Below, piece after piece: positions 40,304 through 48,614 of a DNA stretch of 56,422 nt. The first letter of the stretch is position 1, and each line of letters begins with the position of its first letter. The notes beneath the pieces were generated by a model. The model saw only the letters and a program-made list of their open reading frames with translations. It ran no database searches and was not told where the DNA came from. The stretch is taken from contig NZ_JACJQL010000043.1 in assembly GCF_014696625.1 (NCBI RefSeq), positions 1-56,422 of the forward strand. The letters run 5' to 3'. A program made the position numbers and the translations under genes. The stretch comes from Nostoc parmelioides FACHB-3921. GTDB lineage: Bacteria > Cyanobacteriota > Cyanobacteriia > Cyanobacteriales > Nostocaceae.

Positions 40304-41437
40304 ATGAATAAAGTTCTCATTAATGACACTACATTACGTGATGGCGAACAAGCCGCAGGTGTTGTTTTTACCTTAGAAGAGAAAGTGGCGATCGCTAAAT
40401 TTCTCGATACCATCGGCGTACCCGAATTAGAAGTGGGGATTCCGGCGATGGGTGAGGAAGAAATGCGGGCAATTTGCGCCATTTCTAACTTGGGTTTAAA
40501 AGCTAAACTCCTGGCGTGGAACCGCGCCGTAATCTCAGATATCAAAGCTTCTGTTGCTTGCGGGATGGAGCGGGTGCATATTGCAATCCCCGTTTCCGGG
40601 ATTCAAATCGCCGCAAAATTCCACGGACAATGGCGGGTAAGTCTGCAAAGACTCAAAGATTGTATCAGCTTCGCAGTTGATCAAGGTCTTTGGGTAGCAG
40701 TCGGGGGGGAAGATTCCTCTAGAGCTGATGAAAACTTCCTCTTGGATGTAGCACTATACGCTCAAGAATGGGGTGCATCTCGATTCCGCTTCTGTGACAC
40801 CGTAGGAGTCCTCGATCCTTTCACCACCTACGGAAAAGTGAAGCTACTTGTCTCAGCTTTAACAATTCCCGTAGAAGTCCATACTCACAATGATTTTGGT
40901 ATGGCGACAGCTAACGCTCTCGCAGGAATTAAAGCTGGAGCTACATCTGTCAATACTACCGTGATTGGGTTGGGTGAAAGAGCAGGTAACGCCGCCTTAG
41001 AAGAAGTCGTCATGGCTATCAAACGCATCTATGGCGTAGATATGGGGATTGACACGCCCCGTTTGTTGGAATTGTCCCAACTGGTAGCAGCCGCCTCTGG
41101 TGCTAACGTACCACCTTGGAAGGCGATCGTTGGTGAAAATACCTTTGCTCACGAATCAGGTATTCATGCACATGGTGTACTGCAAAATCCTGATACCTAT
41201 GAACCATTCGCACCTGAAGAGGTCGGTTGGGAACGCCGCTTAGTCGTAGGTAAGCATTCTGGCAGACATTCAGTCTCCAACTTGCTAGAACAGCACGGGA
41301 TTTTTTTGAACCCAGAAGAAACCCAGTCTGTTTTAGATGCAGTGCGCCAACAGTCAGTTAAGAAAAAACGCAGTTTGACTACAGAAGAACTGTTGAACTT
41401 GGTCAAAGAACAGAGGTATTCTCATGCAGCGCGATGA
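40304..41437 (+). CDS. nifV: homocitrate synthase NifV
   Basis: A 377-residue NifV that condenses acetyl-CoA with 2-oxoglutarate to homocitrate, the organic ligand of FeMo-cofactor. VLINDTTLRDGEQAAGVVFT is the catalytic start of the DRE-TIM (HMGL-like) barrel, VEVHTHNDFGMATANALAGI holds the metal-binding HxHND, and GENTFAHESGIHAHGVLQNP is the flap region with conserved His. I use the ATG at 40304 because the conserved start follows directly. Its end overlaps nifZ by 14 bp. Confidence 0.95.
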   Translation: MNKVLINDTTLRDGEQAAGVVFTLEEKVAIAKFLDTIGVPELEVGIPAMGEEEMRAICAISNLGLKAKLLAWNRAVISDIKASVACGMERVHIAIPVSGIQIAAKFHGQWRVSLQRLKDCISFAVDQGLWVAVGGEDSSRADENFLLDVALYAQEWGASRFRFCDTVGVLDPFTTYGKVKLLVSALTIPVEVHTHNDFGMATANALAGIKAGATSVNTTVIGLGERAGNAALEEVVMAIKRIYGVDMGIDTPRLLELSQLVAAASGANVPPWKAIVGENTFAHESGIHAHGVLQNPDTYEPFAPEEVGWERRLVVGKHSGRHSVSNLLEQHGIFLNPEETQSVLDAVRQQSVKKKRSLTTEELLNLVKEQRYSHAAR

Positions 41438-41711
41438 AAACGAGTTAGAGTCAGAACCCGTTTATGAGATCGGCGAAAAAGTCAGACTTCGTAAACAAAT
41501 TAAAAACGATGGCACATTTCCAGGCAGAGACCTTGGGGAAATCTTAGCGAAAAAAGGAGAAATTGGTTACGTATCTAGTATAGGTACTTTCTTACAACGT
41601 TCCTATATTTATGCCGTGCATTTTTTGGAAAAAGGAATCATCGTTGGTTGTCGAGAAAAAGAACTAGAATCTGCCGAGGAAAACCATGAAAGTGATGTTA
41701 AGAGTGAATGA
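41424..41711 (+). CDS. nifZ: NifZ
   Basis: A 95-residue NifZ. PVYEIGEKVRLRKQIKNDGT and FPGRDLGEILAKKGEIGYVS are the family pattern, with VHFLEKGIIVGCREKELE. NifZ acts as a chaperone in P-cluster formation of the MoFe protein. It overlaps nifV by 14 bp and nifT by 26 bp, so nifV, nifZ and nifT are a tightly coupled operon. Confidence 0.94.
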   Translation: MQRDENELESEPVYEIGEKVRLRKQIKNDGTFPGRDLGEILAKKGEIGYVSSIGTFLQRSYIYAVHFLEKGIIVGCREKELESAEENHESDVKSE

Positions 41712-41889
41712 TGCCGGTAACTTAACGGTCTATGTTCCTAAAAAAGATTTAGAAGAAGTAGTAGTCAAACAAACAGATGGTGCTGGAGGTAAAATTCTGA
41801 CTCTGGCTAATGGTTGGGAATTAGAATTTCGGGAAATACCAGATGTAGCTAATTTACCCAAAACATTAGAAGCTAAAAAACTAGAATAA
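41686..41889 (+). CDS. nifT: NifT/FixU
   Basis: A 67-residue NifT/FixU protein: MKVMLRVNDAGNLTVYVPKK, then VVVKQTDGAGGKILTLANGW and LEFREIPDVANLPKTLEAKK. A small family of unclear role in nitrogenase maturation. It overlaps nifZ by 26 bp. A dispersed hairpin follows at 41924 and may end the operon. Confidence 0.93.
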   Translation: MKVMLRVNDAGNLTVYVPKKDLEEVVVKQTDGAGGKILTLANGWELEFREIPDVANLPKTLEAKKLE

Positions 41890-41923
41890 ATAGTTCGTGA
41901 TTTTTTCAGCCACATGAAAATCT

Positions 41924-41956
41924 AGATTCCCGATTTCTTTGAAAATTCGGGAATCT
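41924..41956. repeat. GACTTCTT-type hairpin, copy E
   Basis: AGATTCCCGATTTCTT and GAAAATTCGGGAATCT form a diverged member of the family seen at 19424, 28687, 38041 and 43023. It lies 34 bp after nifT and could act as terminator of the nifVZT operon. Confidence 0.7.
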
Positions 41957-41998
41957 ATAACTCAACCATGCTCGTAATTTTATTTTGAGTAACTAATC

Positions 41999-42565
41999 AT
42001 GGGTGACAAATTTCTGACGTTATCAGAGTTTAATCTTGAGGGTAATTTTTTGGGCTTTGCTGGTAAGAAACCCAGAAAAATTAAATATTTAAGTTTGGCA
42101 GTTCCCTCCGGTGATGTGTTAGTTAAACTACCGAAAAAATTACGTGGTTGTTTGAGTTCATCTTTAGAAATAGGTGAACCGATTAATATTTATGGAACCT
42201 GTAAGTTAAACAGATATACAGGCACAATTAAACTGAAAGCTTATCAAGTAATACCATTTACTTCTAACCCGGATCAAAGTTTACCATCACCACCACCAGC
42301 TAAAATTATGGTGTGCCAAAAATCTGGTTGTGTTAAACGCGGTGGTGATGGATTATTGTCGGAATTAGAAAAAACTTTGTGCGATCGCGGTTTACTCGAC
42401 AAGGTGACTATAGAACACACTGGTTGTCAAAAACGCTGTAGCAGCGCCCCTAACTGTGTTCTCATGTTGGGTAAGAAAAAATACAAGAAAATCCATCCAG
42501 AGGCGATCGCTTCTCTGCTAGAAAATTATTTAACTGGTGATCATCCCTGTCACGCAGAGGATTAG
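41999..42565 (+). CDS. [2Fe-2S] thioredoxin-like ferredoxin protein
   Basis: A 188-residue protein with an N-terminal part of about 90 residues (for example GEPINIYGTCKLNRYTGTIK) that looks like a small beta-barrel. The C-terminal domain is of the (2Fe-2S) thioredoxin-like type. KIMVCQKSGCVKRGGDGLLS and IEHTGCQKRCSSAPNCVLML carry the four expected Cys (C-x4-C..C-x3-C form), of which the second group is like the NuoE/Shethna-type. It is likely an electron carrier or sensor. It follows the nifVZT genes on the same strand but after a hairpin, so it may be a separate unit. Confidence 0.8.
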   Translation: MGDKFLTLSEFNLEGNFLGFAGKKPRKIKYLSLAVPSGDVLVKLPKKLRGCLSSSLEIGEPINIYGTCKLNRYTGTIKLKAYQVIPFTSNPDQSLPSPPPAKIMVCQKSGCVKRGGDGLLSELEKTLCDRGLLDKVTIEHTGCQKRCSSAPNCVLMLGKKKYKKIHPEAIASLLENYLTGDHPCHAED

Positions 42566-42578
42566 TAGTCTACAACTA

Positions 42579-42619
42579 TTGACTGTTGACTGTTGACTGT
42601 TGACTGTTGACTGTTGACT
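42579..42619. repeat. TGTTGAC short tandem repeat array
   Basis: One partial and five full copies of TGTTGAC follow without break from 42578 to 42618. This is a known type of short tandem repeat in heterocystous cyanobacteria. Its last bases reach the stop codon of the minus-strand gene at 42618-42989. Confidence 0.9.
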
Positions 42620-42989
42620 ACAAGCCTACCAATTCTCGTGACTCAAAATCTGTGAGTTGTTGGGCAATTTTCAATCTGGCTTCTAGTTTAGCTACACTGA
42701 ATTGGTTACGCAGATATTCTAAGTGAGCGATCGCATTGGCTTTCTCTCCAGTTAGCTGCATGAGTGTGTCCATCGCCTTTTGATATTCCTGATTCACCAG
42801 CAGGACTTCAAAACGACGCGCCCGGCGTTGAGCATCGTTTTTTAAGTCCATCTCAAAAGCAGCGACACGATCTGCGTTACCTTCAAAGCGGTTAATTTGT
42901 TGCTGTACAGCCATCAACTGTGAGTCTACTTCATTCACTCTTTGGGCTGCTTGAGCGATCGCCGATGGATAATGATTTAATGGCATCAT
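42618..42989 (-). CDS. coiled-coil hypothetical protein
   Basis: A 123-residue protein from ATG at 42989, preceded on its strand by GAGGAAG. An upstream TTG would add six residues. It is helical and charged: VNEVDSQLMAVQQQINRFEG, then FEMDLKNDAQRRARRFEVLL, then LRNQFSVAKLEARLKIAQQL. It resembles small coiled-coil proteins of cyanobacteria without known role. The stop codon uses the end of the TGTTGAC array (TAG made from CTA), so the array has set its C-terminus. Confidence 0.65.
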   Translation of the reverse strand: MMPLNHYPSAIAQAAQRVNEVDSQLMAVQQQINRFEGNADRVAAFEMDLKNDAQRRARRFEVLLVNQEYQKAMDTLMQLTGEKANAIAHLEYLRNQFSVAKLEARLKIAQQLTDFESRELVGL

Positions 42990-43022
42990 CAAAAAAATCT
43001 TCCTCAAAAAATACTTTTCCCT

Positions 43023-43055
43023 AGATACCCGACTTCTTTAAGAAGTCGGGTATCT
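43023..43055. repeat. GACTTCTT/AAGAAGTC hairpin, copy D
   Basis: AGATACCCGACTTCTT and AAGAAGTCGGGTATCT, identical in sequence to copy A at 19424-19456. It lies in the gap before the minus-strand coiled-coil gene. Confidence 0.85.
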
Positions 43056-43190
43056 GTGTACTAGTCCGTCAAGCTAACTTTGCAAGTTTAATTAGAAACA
43101 AAAAATCTCCTTCTCCCCCTGCTTCCCCTGCTCCTCTGCTTCCCTGCTCCCCTGCTTACCTTAGCCTAGCAATTTTGGGTTGGTGAACTA

Positions 43191-43454
43191 CTAAGCCGCC
43201 TCTCTCATGGATGTTGAAATAGTTACCTCTGGAAACGGTAGCGAGAGTTGTTCAGCTTGAGGTACAGCAGCTTCTTCTAAAACCTGAATTTCAATATTTA
43301 CACTCACCAAATAACTACCTGTATCAGCACCAACTGCTTCGGCGATTAATTTGGCAAATTCTGGACGTTTCGCAGTCAGTGGATCACGTAAAATGCAACG
43401 ATCCCATTCGTGCTTGGCAGTTGGATTTAAGTTAAGAATGTAGTGCTTGATCAT
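43191..43454 (-). CDS. small hypothetical protein
   Basis: An 87-residue protein from ATG at 43454; a GTG at 43466 would add four residues. IKHYILNLNPTAKHEWDRCI, LTAKRPEFAKLIAEAVGADT and YLVSVNIEIQVLEEA are the parts. I do not recognise the family. It may be a small regulator or partner protein. It stands alone; upstream lies CTATTATAGTACTATTGTACTAT, an imperfect palindrome that might be its operator. Confidence 0.55.
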   Translation of the reverse strand: MIKHYILNLNPTAKHEWDRCILRDPLTAKRPEFAKLIAEAVGADTGSYLVSVNIEIQVLEEAAVPQAEQLSLPFPEVTISTSMREAA

Positions 43455-43638
43455 ATTACACTGCACTAGGCTTTTTGGACGCTACATATCTATTATAGTA
43501 CTATTGTACTATGATGACAAGTTTTAGGGTTGGGTTGAGGAACGTAGGCGCAGCCTTCTCGTAGAGTAACCCAACATTCTTGCCACTTTGTTGGGTTTCG
43601 CTATCGCTCAACCCAATCCCAGTCCCCAGTCCTCATTA

Positions 43639-45249
43639 TTAGCTAGCCTTACCGTTCTCCTGAGGATGCGGTAGCTGATTTTCGTTTACCCAGATGGCTT
43701 GTTGAGGTACAGGAATAAAAATACCGGCTTTGTCGAAGGCAATTTTCAGGCGGCGGCGGTATTCTCTGGCTACATCCCATTGTTTGAGGGGTTGTGTTTT
43801 AATCCAGACGCGAATAATCAAACCGCGATCGCCAAAGTTATCGATTCCCAATACTTGCGGTGTTTCGATAATTTGTCTTTGCCAAAGGGGGTCTTGATCC
43901 ATTTTTAAAGCTACATCCCTAATCAACTTTAAGGCTTGGTCAATATCAGCCTGATAATCTACAGGAATGGTTAAATCGGCTCTTGACCAGCGACTAGAGA
44001 GATTGGCGACAATTTTAATTTCACTGTTGGGAATTGTAATTAAGCGCCCTTCGGAGTCGCGTACCTGAGTCATTCGCAAATTGAGATTTTCGACCAAGCC
44101 GCCAACATTGCCGACATTAATCACGTCACCCAAAGCATACTGGTCTTCTAGGATAATCAAAAAGCCATTAATCGCATCTTTAATTAAGTTTTGGGAAGCC
44201 AAGGACACAGCCACACCGATTAAACTTGCACCAGCTAGTAAAGGCACAATATCTATACCCAAGGCTACCAGCGCCATCAAAATTCCCACTCCCACACAGA
44301 CGATAGTGGCAATACTTTTGGTAACACCGGAAAATGTAGAAACACGCAGTTGCATCCGTTCTGAGGCTTCAGGCGTTAGTAAAGCACCACTACTGATGAG
44401 AGTGGTAGTAAAGCGGTCAATTAGCGCATAGGTCAAACGAATCGCTACATAAGTTCCTACTCCTACCACAGCTAATCGTAAAGGAATCTGGGCTGCTGTG
44501 AGAATAGCTACTTGAAAGCTGCGGGTGTAGGGAAATAAACCCAAGATGATCAAATTTCCACTTCCCCAAATTCCCGCCTGGGTGAATTGAAACAGCCGTC
44601 TTTTGACTTCTTGCAGATGTTGATGTTGCTGTTGATTTAATTGAGTTGTAATCTGTTTGGCAACTGGTGGTGAGGGAACATTCGATTGTACACCATGCCT
44701 CAAGGCGCGGCGTTGCCAGTGTGTTGTACCCCAACTGGCGATAATCATAGCCAAGGCGATCGCTCCTGCAATTTTCGCTTGGTCGATAATAAATTGAGTT
44801 TGCCGTTCTCGTCTGGCTCGTTGTAAGTCTTGCTTTAACGACTCTTTAATACTTTCGGCTAATGTAAACGCATCTCCCTCTCCCAAATTAGCATCCTGGG
44901 AAGTAATGGTCATTAAGTAGCGATCATTGACGTAAATTACTGGTAATCCGTTGAGTGTGCGGACTTGGATATCTGCTTCTGTGGCAGATGAACGCACATA
45001 ATCTTGAGTGATTTCTTGCAAATTCTGCTCAATATTGTCTCTACGTTCTGCAAGATTGGTTTTGGTTGCTGCTATCTGAAATAAACGGCGACCATCCAAA
45101 TACACCCAGTCCGATACAATTCTACTATCTGATTCGTTGCTGATACTACTTGGTAGTTGTGGTAAAAACGGTATCTGGGCTGTAGCTTTTGGCATAGAGA
45201 CAACGGTGATAGCCATTGACCCAGCGATCGCCAAAATGTGAAATAGCAC
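43639..45249 (-). CDS. MscS-type mechanosensitive channel
   Basis: A 536-residue membrane protein. After a signal-like segment (MLFHILAIAGSMAITVVSMP) comes a periplasmic part of about 130 residues, then membrane segments (for example IAGAIALAMIIASWGTTHWQ and VVGVGTYVAIRLTYALIDRF). The MscS core is LLAGASLIGVAVSLASQNLI with IKDAINGFLIILEDQYALGD, and the beta domain VENLNLRMTQVRDSEGRLIT with IPNSEIKIVANLS. It releases osmolytes on hypo-osmotic shock. GTG start at 45249 is supported by AGGAGG eight bases before it. It stands alone. Confidence 0.9.
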   Translation of the reverse strand: MLFHILAIAGSMAITVVSMPKATAQIPFLPQLPSSISNESDSRIVSDWVYLDGRRLFQIAATKTNLAERRDNIEQNLQEITQDYVRSSATEADIQVRTLNGLPVIYVNDRYLMTITSQDANLGEGDAFTLAESIKESLKQDLQRARRERQTQFIIDQAKIAGAIALAMIIASWGTTHWQRRALRHGVQSNVPSPPVAKQITTQLNQQQHQHLQEVKRRLFQFTQAGIWGSGNLIILGLFPYTRSFQVAILTAAQIPLRLAVVGVGTYVAIRLTYALIDRFTTTLISSGALLTPEASERMQLRVSTFSGVTKSIATIVCVGVGILMALVALGIDIVPLLAGASLIGVAVSLASQNLIKDAINGFLIILEDQYALGDVINVGNVGGLVENLNLRMTQVRDSEGRLITIPNSEIKIVANLSSRWSRADLTIPVDYQADIDQALKLIRDVALKMDQDPLWQRQIIETPQVLGIDNFGDRGLIIRVWIKTQPLKQWDVAREYRRRLKIAFDKAGIFIPVPQQAIWVNENQLPHPQENGKAS

Positions 45250-45638
45250 TCCAACACCTCCTGATAATTCGTAATTTTGACAGTTTCCTTAGCTATCCTC
45301 CACAATGAGCATCAGTAATTGTACCTATCTAAAGTTGAGTTTCTGCTTTTAAGCGTTCTGAAAATTTGGATTTTTTATATCTTTAGATGGATGACAATTA
45401 AGTTCATCTACTCATGGATCTAATTAAGCAAAGCATTGATAATACTTTTACCAAAAATAAAGTTAAAAGGAAAAAGCTGGACATAACGTTGACATTAAGC
45501 ATGGTAAACGTCAAGCTAGTCCAGAGAACCATTGACTAGGTTTTTGGTAATTACCCCCAAAAATTATTAGTCGTGGAATAATTGAATAAAGTGCGTAAAG
45601 TATGTACGTAGCTTTTTTTACTTTTTGAGGAACTTTTG
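45250..45638. other. mscS-ahcY divergent promoter gap
   Basis: A 389-bp gap between divergent mscS and ahcY. It has no gene. Contains the inverted pair TTGACATTAAGC-ATGGT-AAACGTCAA near 45488. TTGAGGAAC before 45639 gives the ahcY ribosome site. I find no riboswitch; the known SAH riboswitch pattern is not seen. Confidence 0.5.
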
Positions 45639-46916
45639 ATGACCGCAACTTCTCCCCGATTAAAGCACGAGGTTAAAGACCTCGCCCTCGCTCCCTTGGG
45701 AAGACAGCGTATTGAATGGGCTGGACGGGAAATGCCGGTATTGCGGCAAATCCGCGATCGCTTTGCCCAAGAAAAACCCTTTGCTGGACTTCGCCTTGTG
45801 GCTTGCGCCCACATCACCACAGAAACAGCACATTTGGCGATCGCCTTAAAAGCTGGTGGTGCAGACGCTGTATTGATTGCTAGTAACCCTTTATCAACTC
45901 AAGATGACGTAGCTGCTAGCCTCGTCTTGGATCACGAAATCCCAGTATTTGCTCAAAAAGGCGAAGATAACGCCACCTACAATCGCCACGTCCAAATAGC
46001 TTTAGATCATCGCCCCAATATCATCATTGATGATGGTAGTGATGTAGTGGCAACTTTGGTACAAGAACGCCAACATCAAATCGCTGATTTGATTGGTACC
46101 ACTGAAGAAACTACCACCGGTATTGTCCGTTTACGCGCCATGTTCAAAGATGGCGTTCTCACCTTCCCCGCCGTCAACGTTAACGACGCAGACACCAAGC
46201 ACTTCTTTGATAACCGCTATGGTACTGGTCAATCTACCTTAGACGGGATTATCCGCGCTACAAATATTTTGTTAGCTGGTAAGAACGTTGTTGTTGTCGG
46301 TTACGGCTGGTGTGGTAAAGGTACAGCCCTGCGCGCCCGTGGTATGGGTGCAAACGTCATCGTTACCGAAATCGACCCCATCAAGGCAATTGAAGCCGTT
46401 ATGGATGGTTTCCGCGTCCTACCAATGGCGGAAGCTGCACCCCAAGGTGATATCTTTATCACTGTGACTGGTAACAAGCACGTCGTTCGGGGTGAACACT
46501 TCGATGTAATGAAAGACGGTGCGATCGTTTGTAACTCTGGTCACTTTGATTTGGAACTTGATTTAAAATACTTGGCTGCTAACGCTAAGGAAATCAAGGA
46601 AGTTCGTCCTTTCACCGAAGAATATAAATTGACAAACGGTAAATCCGTCGTCGTTCTCGGACAAGGACGTTTGATTAACCTAGCTGCGGCTGAAGGACAC
46701 CCAAGCGCAGTTATGGATATGAGTTTTGCTAACCAAGCTTTAGCTTGTGAATACCTGGTAAAAAATAAAGGTAAGTTAGCACCTGGTTTACACTCGATTC
46801 CTGTTGAAGTTGATCAAGAAATTGCTCGCTTGAAGTTGCAAGCAATGGGTATTTACATCGATACTTTGACTCCTGAGCAAATTGAATACATCAATTCTTG
46901 GACTAGTGGAACTTGA
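45639..46916 (+). CDS. ahcY: adenosylhomocysteinase
   Basis: A 425-residue S-adenosylhomocysteine hydrolase that recycles SAH to homocysteine and adenosine, ending methyl-cycle inhibition. ACAHITTETAHLAIALKAGG carries active residues, NIIIDDGSDVVATLVQERQ and VVVGYGWCGKGTALRARGMG the NAD-binding Rossmann loop. FANQALACEYLVKNKGKLAP and the C-terminal IPVEVDQEIARLKLQAMGIY are usual. ATG at 45639 has GAGG ahead. A good intrinsic terminator follows. Confidence 0.97.
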   Translation: MTATSPRLKHEVKDLALAPLGRQRIEWAGREMPVLRQIRDRFAQEKPFAGLRLVACAHITTETAHLAIALKAGGADAVLIASNPLSTQDDVAASLVLDHEIPVFAQKGEDNATYNRHVQIALDHRPNIIIDDGSDVVATLVQERQHQIADLIGTTEETTTGIVRLRAMFKDGVLTFPAVNVNDADTKHFFDNRYGTGQSTLDGIIRATNILLAGKNVVVVGYGWCGKGTALRARGMGANVIVTEIDPIKAIEAVMDGFRVLPMAEAAPQGDIFITVTGNKHVVRGEHFDVMKDGAIVCNSGHFDLELDLKYLAANAKEIKEVRPFTEEYKLTNGKSVVVLGQGRLINLAAAEGHPSAVMDMSFANQALACEYLVKNKGKLAPGLHSIPVEVDQEIARLKLQAMGIYIDTLTPEQIEYINSWTSGT

Positions 46917-46941
46917 TGTTAGTTAATTAAGTGTTTTTTTG

Positions 46942-46971
46942 GGATAAGCAGTTTTGCTTATCCTTTTTTTT
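46942..46971 (+). terminator. ahcY intrinsic terminator
   Basis: GGATAAGCA (46942-46950), loop GTTT, and TGCTTATCC (46955-46963), followed by eight T. A textbook rho-independent terminator 25 bp after the ahcY stop. Confidence 0.93.
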
Positions 46972-47036
46972 ACTTTATAAATAACCTCTTACACAAATAT
47001 TGAATATATCTATTGGGAAACCCCTTAAGTTTGAAC

Positions 47037-47768
47037 CTACTTTTCAGATATATGAATTTTTAGATTAATAGTTTCTTGCAAACTGCCTAAGTAAGTTAGC
47101 AACCCATAGATAAAAGTTACAATTCCAGTCATTTCTAGGAATTCCTCAATCACTATGCCAATTATGGTTATTGTACCAAGCCGACCAAAATATTCTCTTA
47201 AAAGCCCTCCTACCATTTCCATACCCAAGGTTCCGCTTATATAAAAAGTTGCAGCAAGGAGAAATAAATATTGAGTTTTTTTGGGTAAATTCAGGAAAAA
47301 ATTAAAATATTTAAATATAAAAAATATAACCGCAGGTATTCCAAATATAACCCAGGTCTGAAAAAATATTGGGCTGAAATTGAATGCTTCTCGTAGTGAT
47401 GGAATAATCAATATTTCGTGAAAGCTAAATGCTTCATCTAGACTGAGAAAGAGAAATATTAAAGATAGATTTTTCCAATAAATAGAATATTTATCTATCT
47501 TTTTGCTAGTAGCAATTACAGCCAACAATCCCGAAGAAAATAATAACATGAATGATGAATACCAAGCAGGAATATTTAACTCCTCATCAAGGCTAAAGAG
47601 TTTGTAAAACCATTTTGAGCTTGGAAATGGGAAATTGGAAACTAGAAAATAAGCGCTGATAGTGCCAGTTAGGGCAAGACATAAAATAATAATAATTAAA
47701 CGTTGCGTAATTTTTTTAGCAGAGAAATCAATTGTTAAATCAACATCACGGGAAGATAGCTGTGGCAT
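47037..47768 (-). CDS. multi-pass membrane protein
   Basis: A 243-residue protein with about six hydrophobic segments, starting after a charged head (RDVDLTIDFSAKKITQ) with LIIIILCLALTGTISAYFLV. LFLSLDEAFSFHEILIIP carries acids and His next to a membrane segment, and IIGIVIEEFLEMTGIVTFI does so again, which may bind metal or form an active site in the bilayer. I do not recognise the family. It lies downstream of the leuD gene on the same strand but behind a strong hairpin. Confidence 0.65.
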   Translation of the reverse strand: MPQLSSRDVDLTIDFSAKKITQRLIIIILCLALTGTISAYFLVSNFPFPSSKWFYKLFSLDEELNIPAWYSSFMLLFSSGLLAVIATSKKIDKYSIYWKNLSLIFLFLSLDEAFSFHEILIIPSLREAFNFSPIFFQTWVIFGIPAVIFFIFKYFNFFLNLPKKTQYLFLLAATFYISGTLGMEMVGGLLREYFGRLGTITIIGIVIEEFLEMTGIVTFIYGLLTYLGSLQETINLKIHISEK

Positions 47769-47931
47769 ATAAATCTTTTAGCGATATTCTGAAAATTGAC
47801 TAAAAATTTACACCCGGATAATTTTCTTAAATGAGAAATAATATCTGTATAAAGTAGCCTTCGTTCTATTTTGAAGGCTGCCTTTATTAAGGGAATATTC
47901 GTTGTAGCCTTTTCCTGCGGAGGCGATCGCA

Positions 47932-47968
47932 CCTGATAATATGGCTGTGTTTACGCCATATTATCAGG
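47932..47968. terminator. perfect 14-bp hairpin after leuD
   Basis: CCTGATAATATGGC, loop of 9 bases, then GCCATATTATCAGG at 47955-47968. It lies 38 bp after the leuD stop (read on the minus strand). No T-run follows, so it may be an mRNA 3' stabiliser or part of a repeat, as well as a terminator. Confidence 0.6.
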
Positions 47969-48005
47969 ACAATTATTTACGCCGATTTACCAAAATTTCT
48001 GGAGC

Positions 48006-48614
48006 CTAACCCGCAGCCAGTTTACCCCAACTCACATAAGGTAACTTAGCAGCTGTTACCCGGACTTGCTCGGTGTTCGCCACTAACTGACCGCAAGCAT
48101 CCCAAGCACCAGTAATAAAGGTGCTTCTGGTTCCTTCACTAATGGAGACTGGCGCGGTGAAATCACCAACTTGCACTTGTAAGGTTTCTAAATTGATGCT
48201 GACATTTGCTTGAGGATTCGCGGCTACTAACTCTTGCAATTGTTTAACGATCGCTTCATCAGCAGTGACACAAGGTACACCTATAGCTACGCAATTACCG
48301 AAGAAAATTTCCGCAAAGCTTTCACCAATCACCGCTTGAATCCCCCATTTAGAAAGGGCTTGCGGTGCGTGTTCCCGTGAAGAACCACAGCCAAAGTTGC
48401 GGTTAACTATGAGGATATTTGCGTCTTGATACTGCGGTTGGTCAAAAGGATGCTCTCCTTTCAAAGCTGTGCGGTCATCAATAAACGCGCCTTCACGTAA
48501 CCCATCAAAAGTAATGGCTTTGAGATAACGAGCCGGAATAATGCGATCGGTATCAATATCATTACCCACTAAAGGTATACCACGCCCTGTAACTTCTTTA
48601 ACTTCACTGACCAT
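48006..48614 (-). CDS. leuD: 3-isopropylmalate dehydratase small subunit
   Basis: A 202-residue LeuD, the small swivelling domain of isopropylmalate isomerase in leucine synthesis. GIPLVGNDIDTDRIIPARYL is the typical start, NRNFGCGSSREHAPQALSKW the substrate-binding loop. It acts with LeuC, encoded upstream at 49004-50407. The start ATG (48614-48612) lies inside one copy of a 28-bp direct repeat that flanks a REP unit, so the upstream region carries a duplicated start. Length slightly above bacterial average, usual for cyanobacteria. Confidence 0.95.
   Translation of the reverse strand: MVSEVKEVTGRGIPLVGNDIDTDRIIPARYLKAITFDGLREGAFIDDRTALKGEHPFDQPQYQDANILIVNRNFGCGSSREHAPQALSKWGIQAVIGESFAEIFFGNCVAIGVPCVTADEAIVKQLQELVAANPQANVSINLETLQVQVGDFTAPVSISEGTRSTFITGAWDACGQLVANTEQVRVTAAKLPYVSWGKLAAG

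Noticed and set aside
42579..42619. Possible CRISPR-like repeat array (TGTTGAC units)
   Set aside because: The units are 7 bp with no spacers; this is a short tandem repeat known from heterocystous cyanobacteria.
45250..45638. SAH riboswitch before ahcY
   Set aside because: No matching conserved core was seen, and such switches are not expected in this group.
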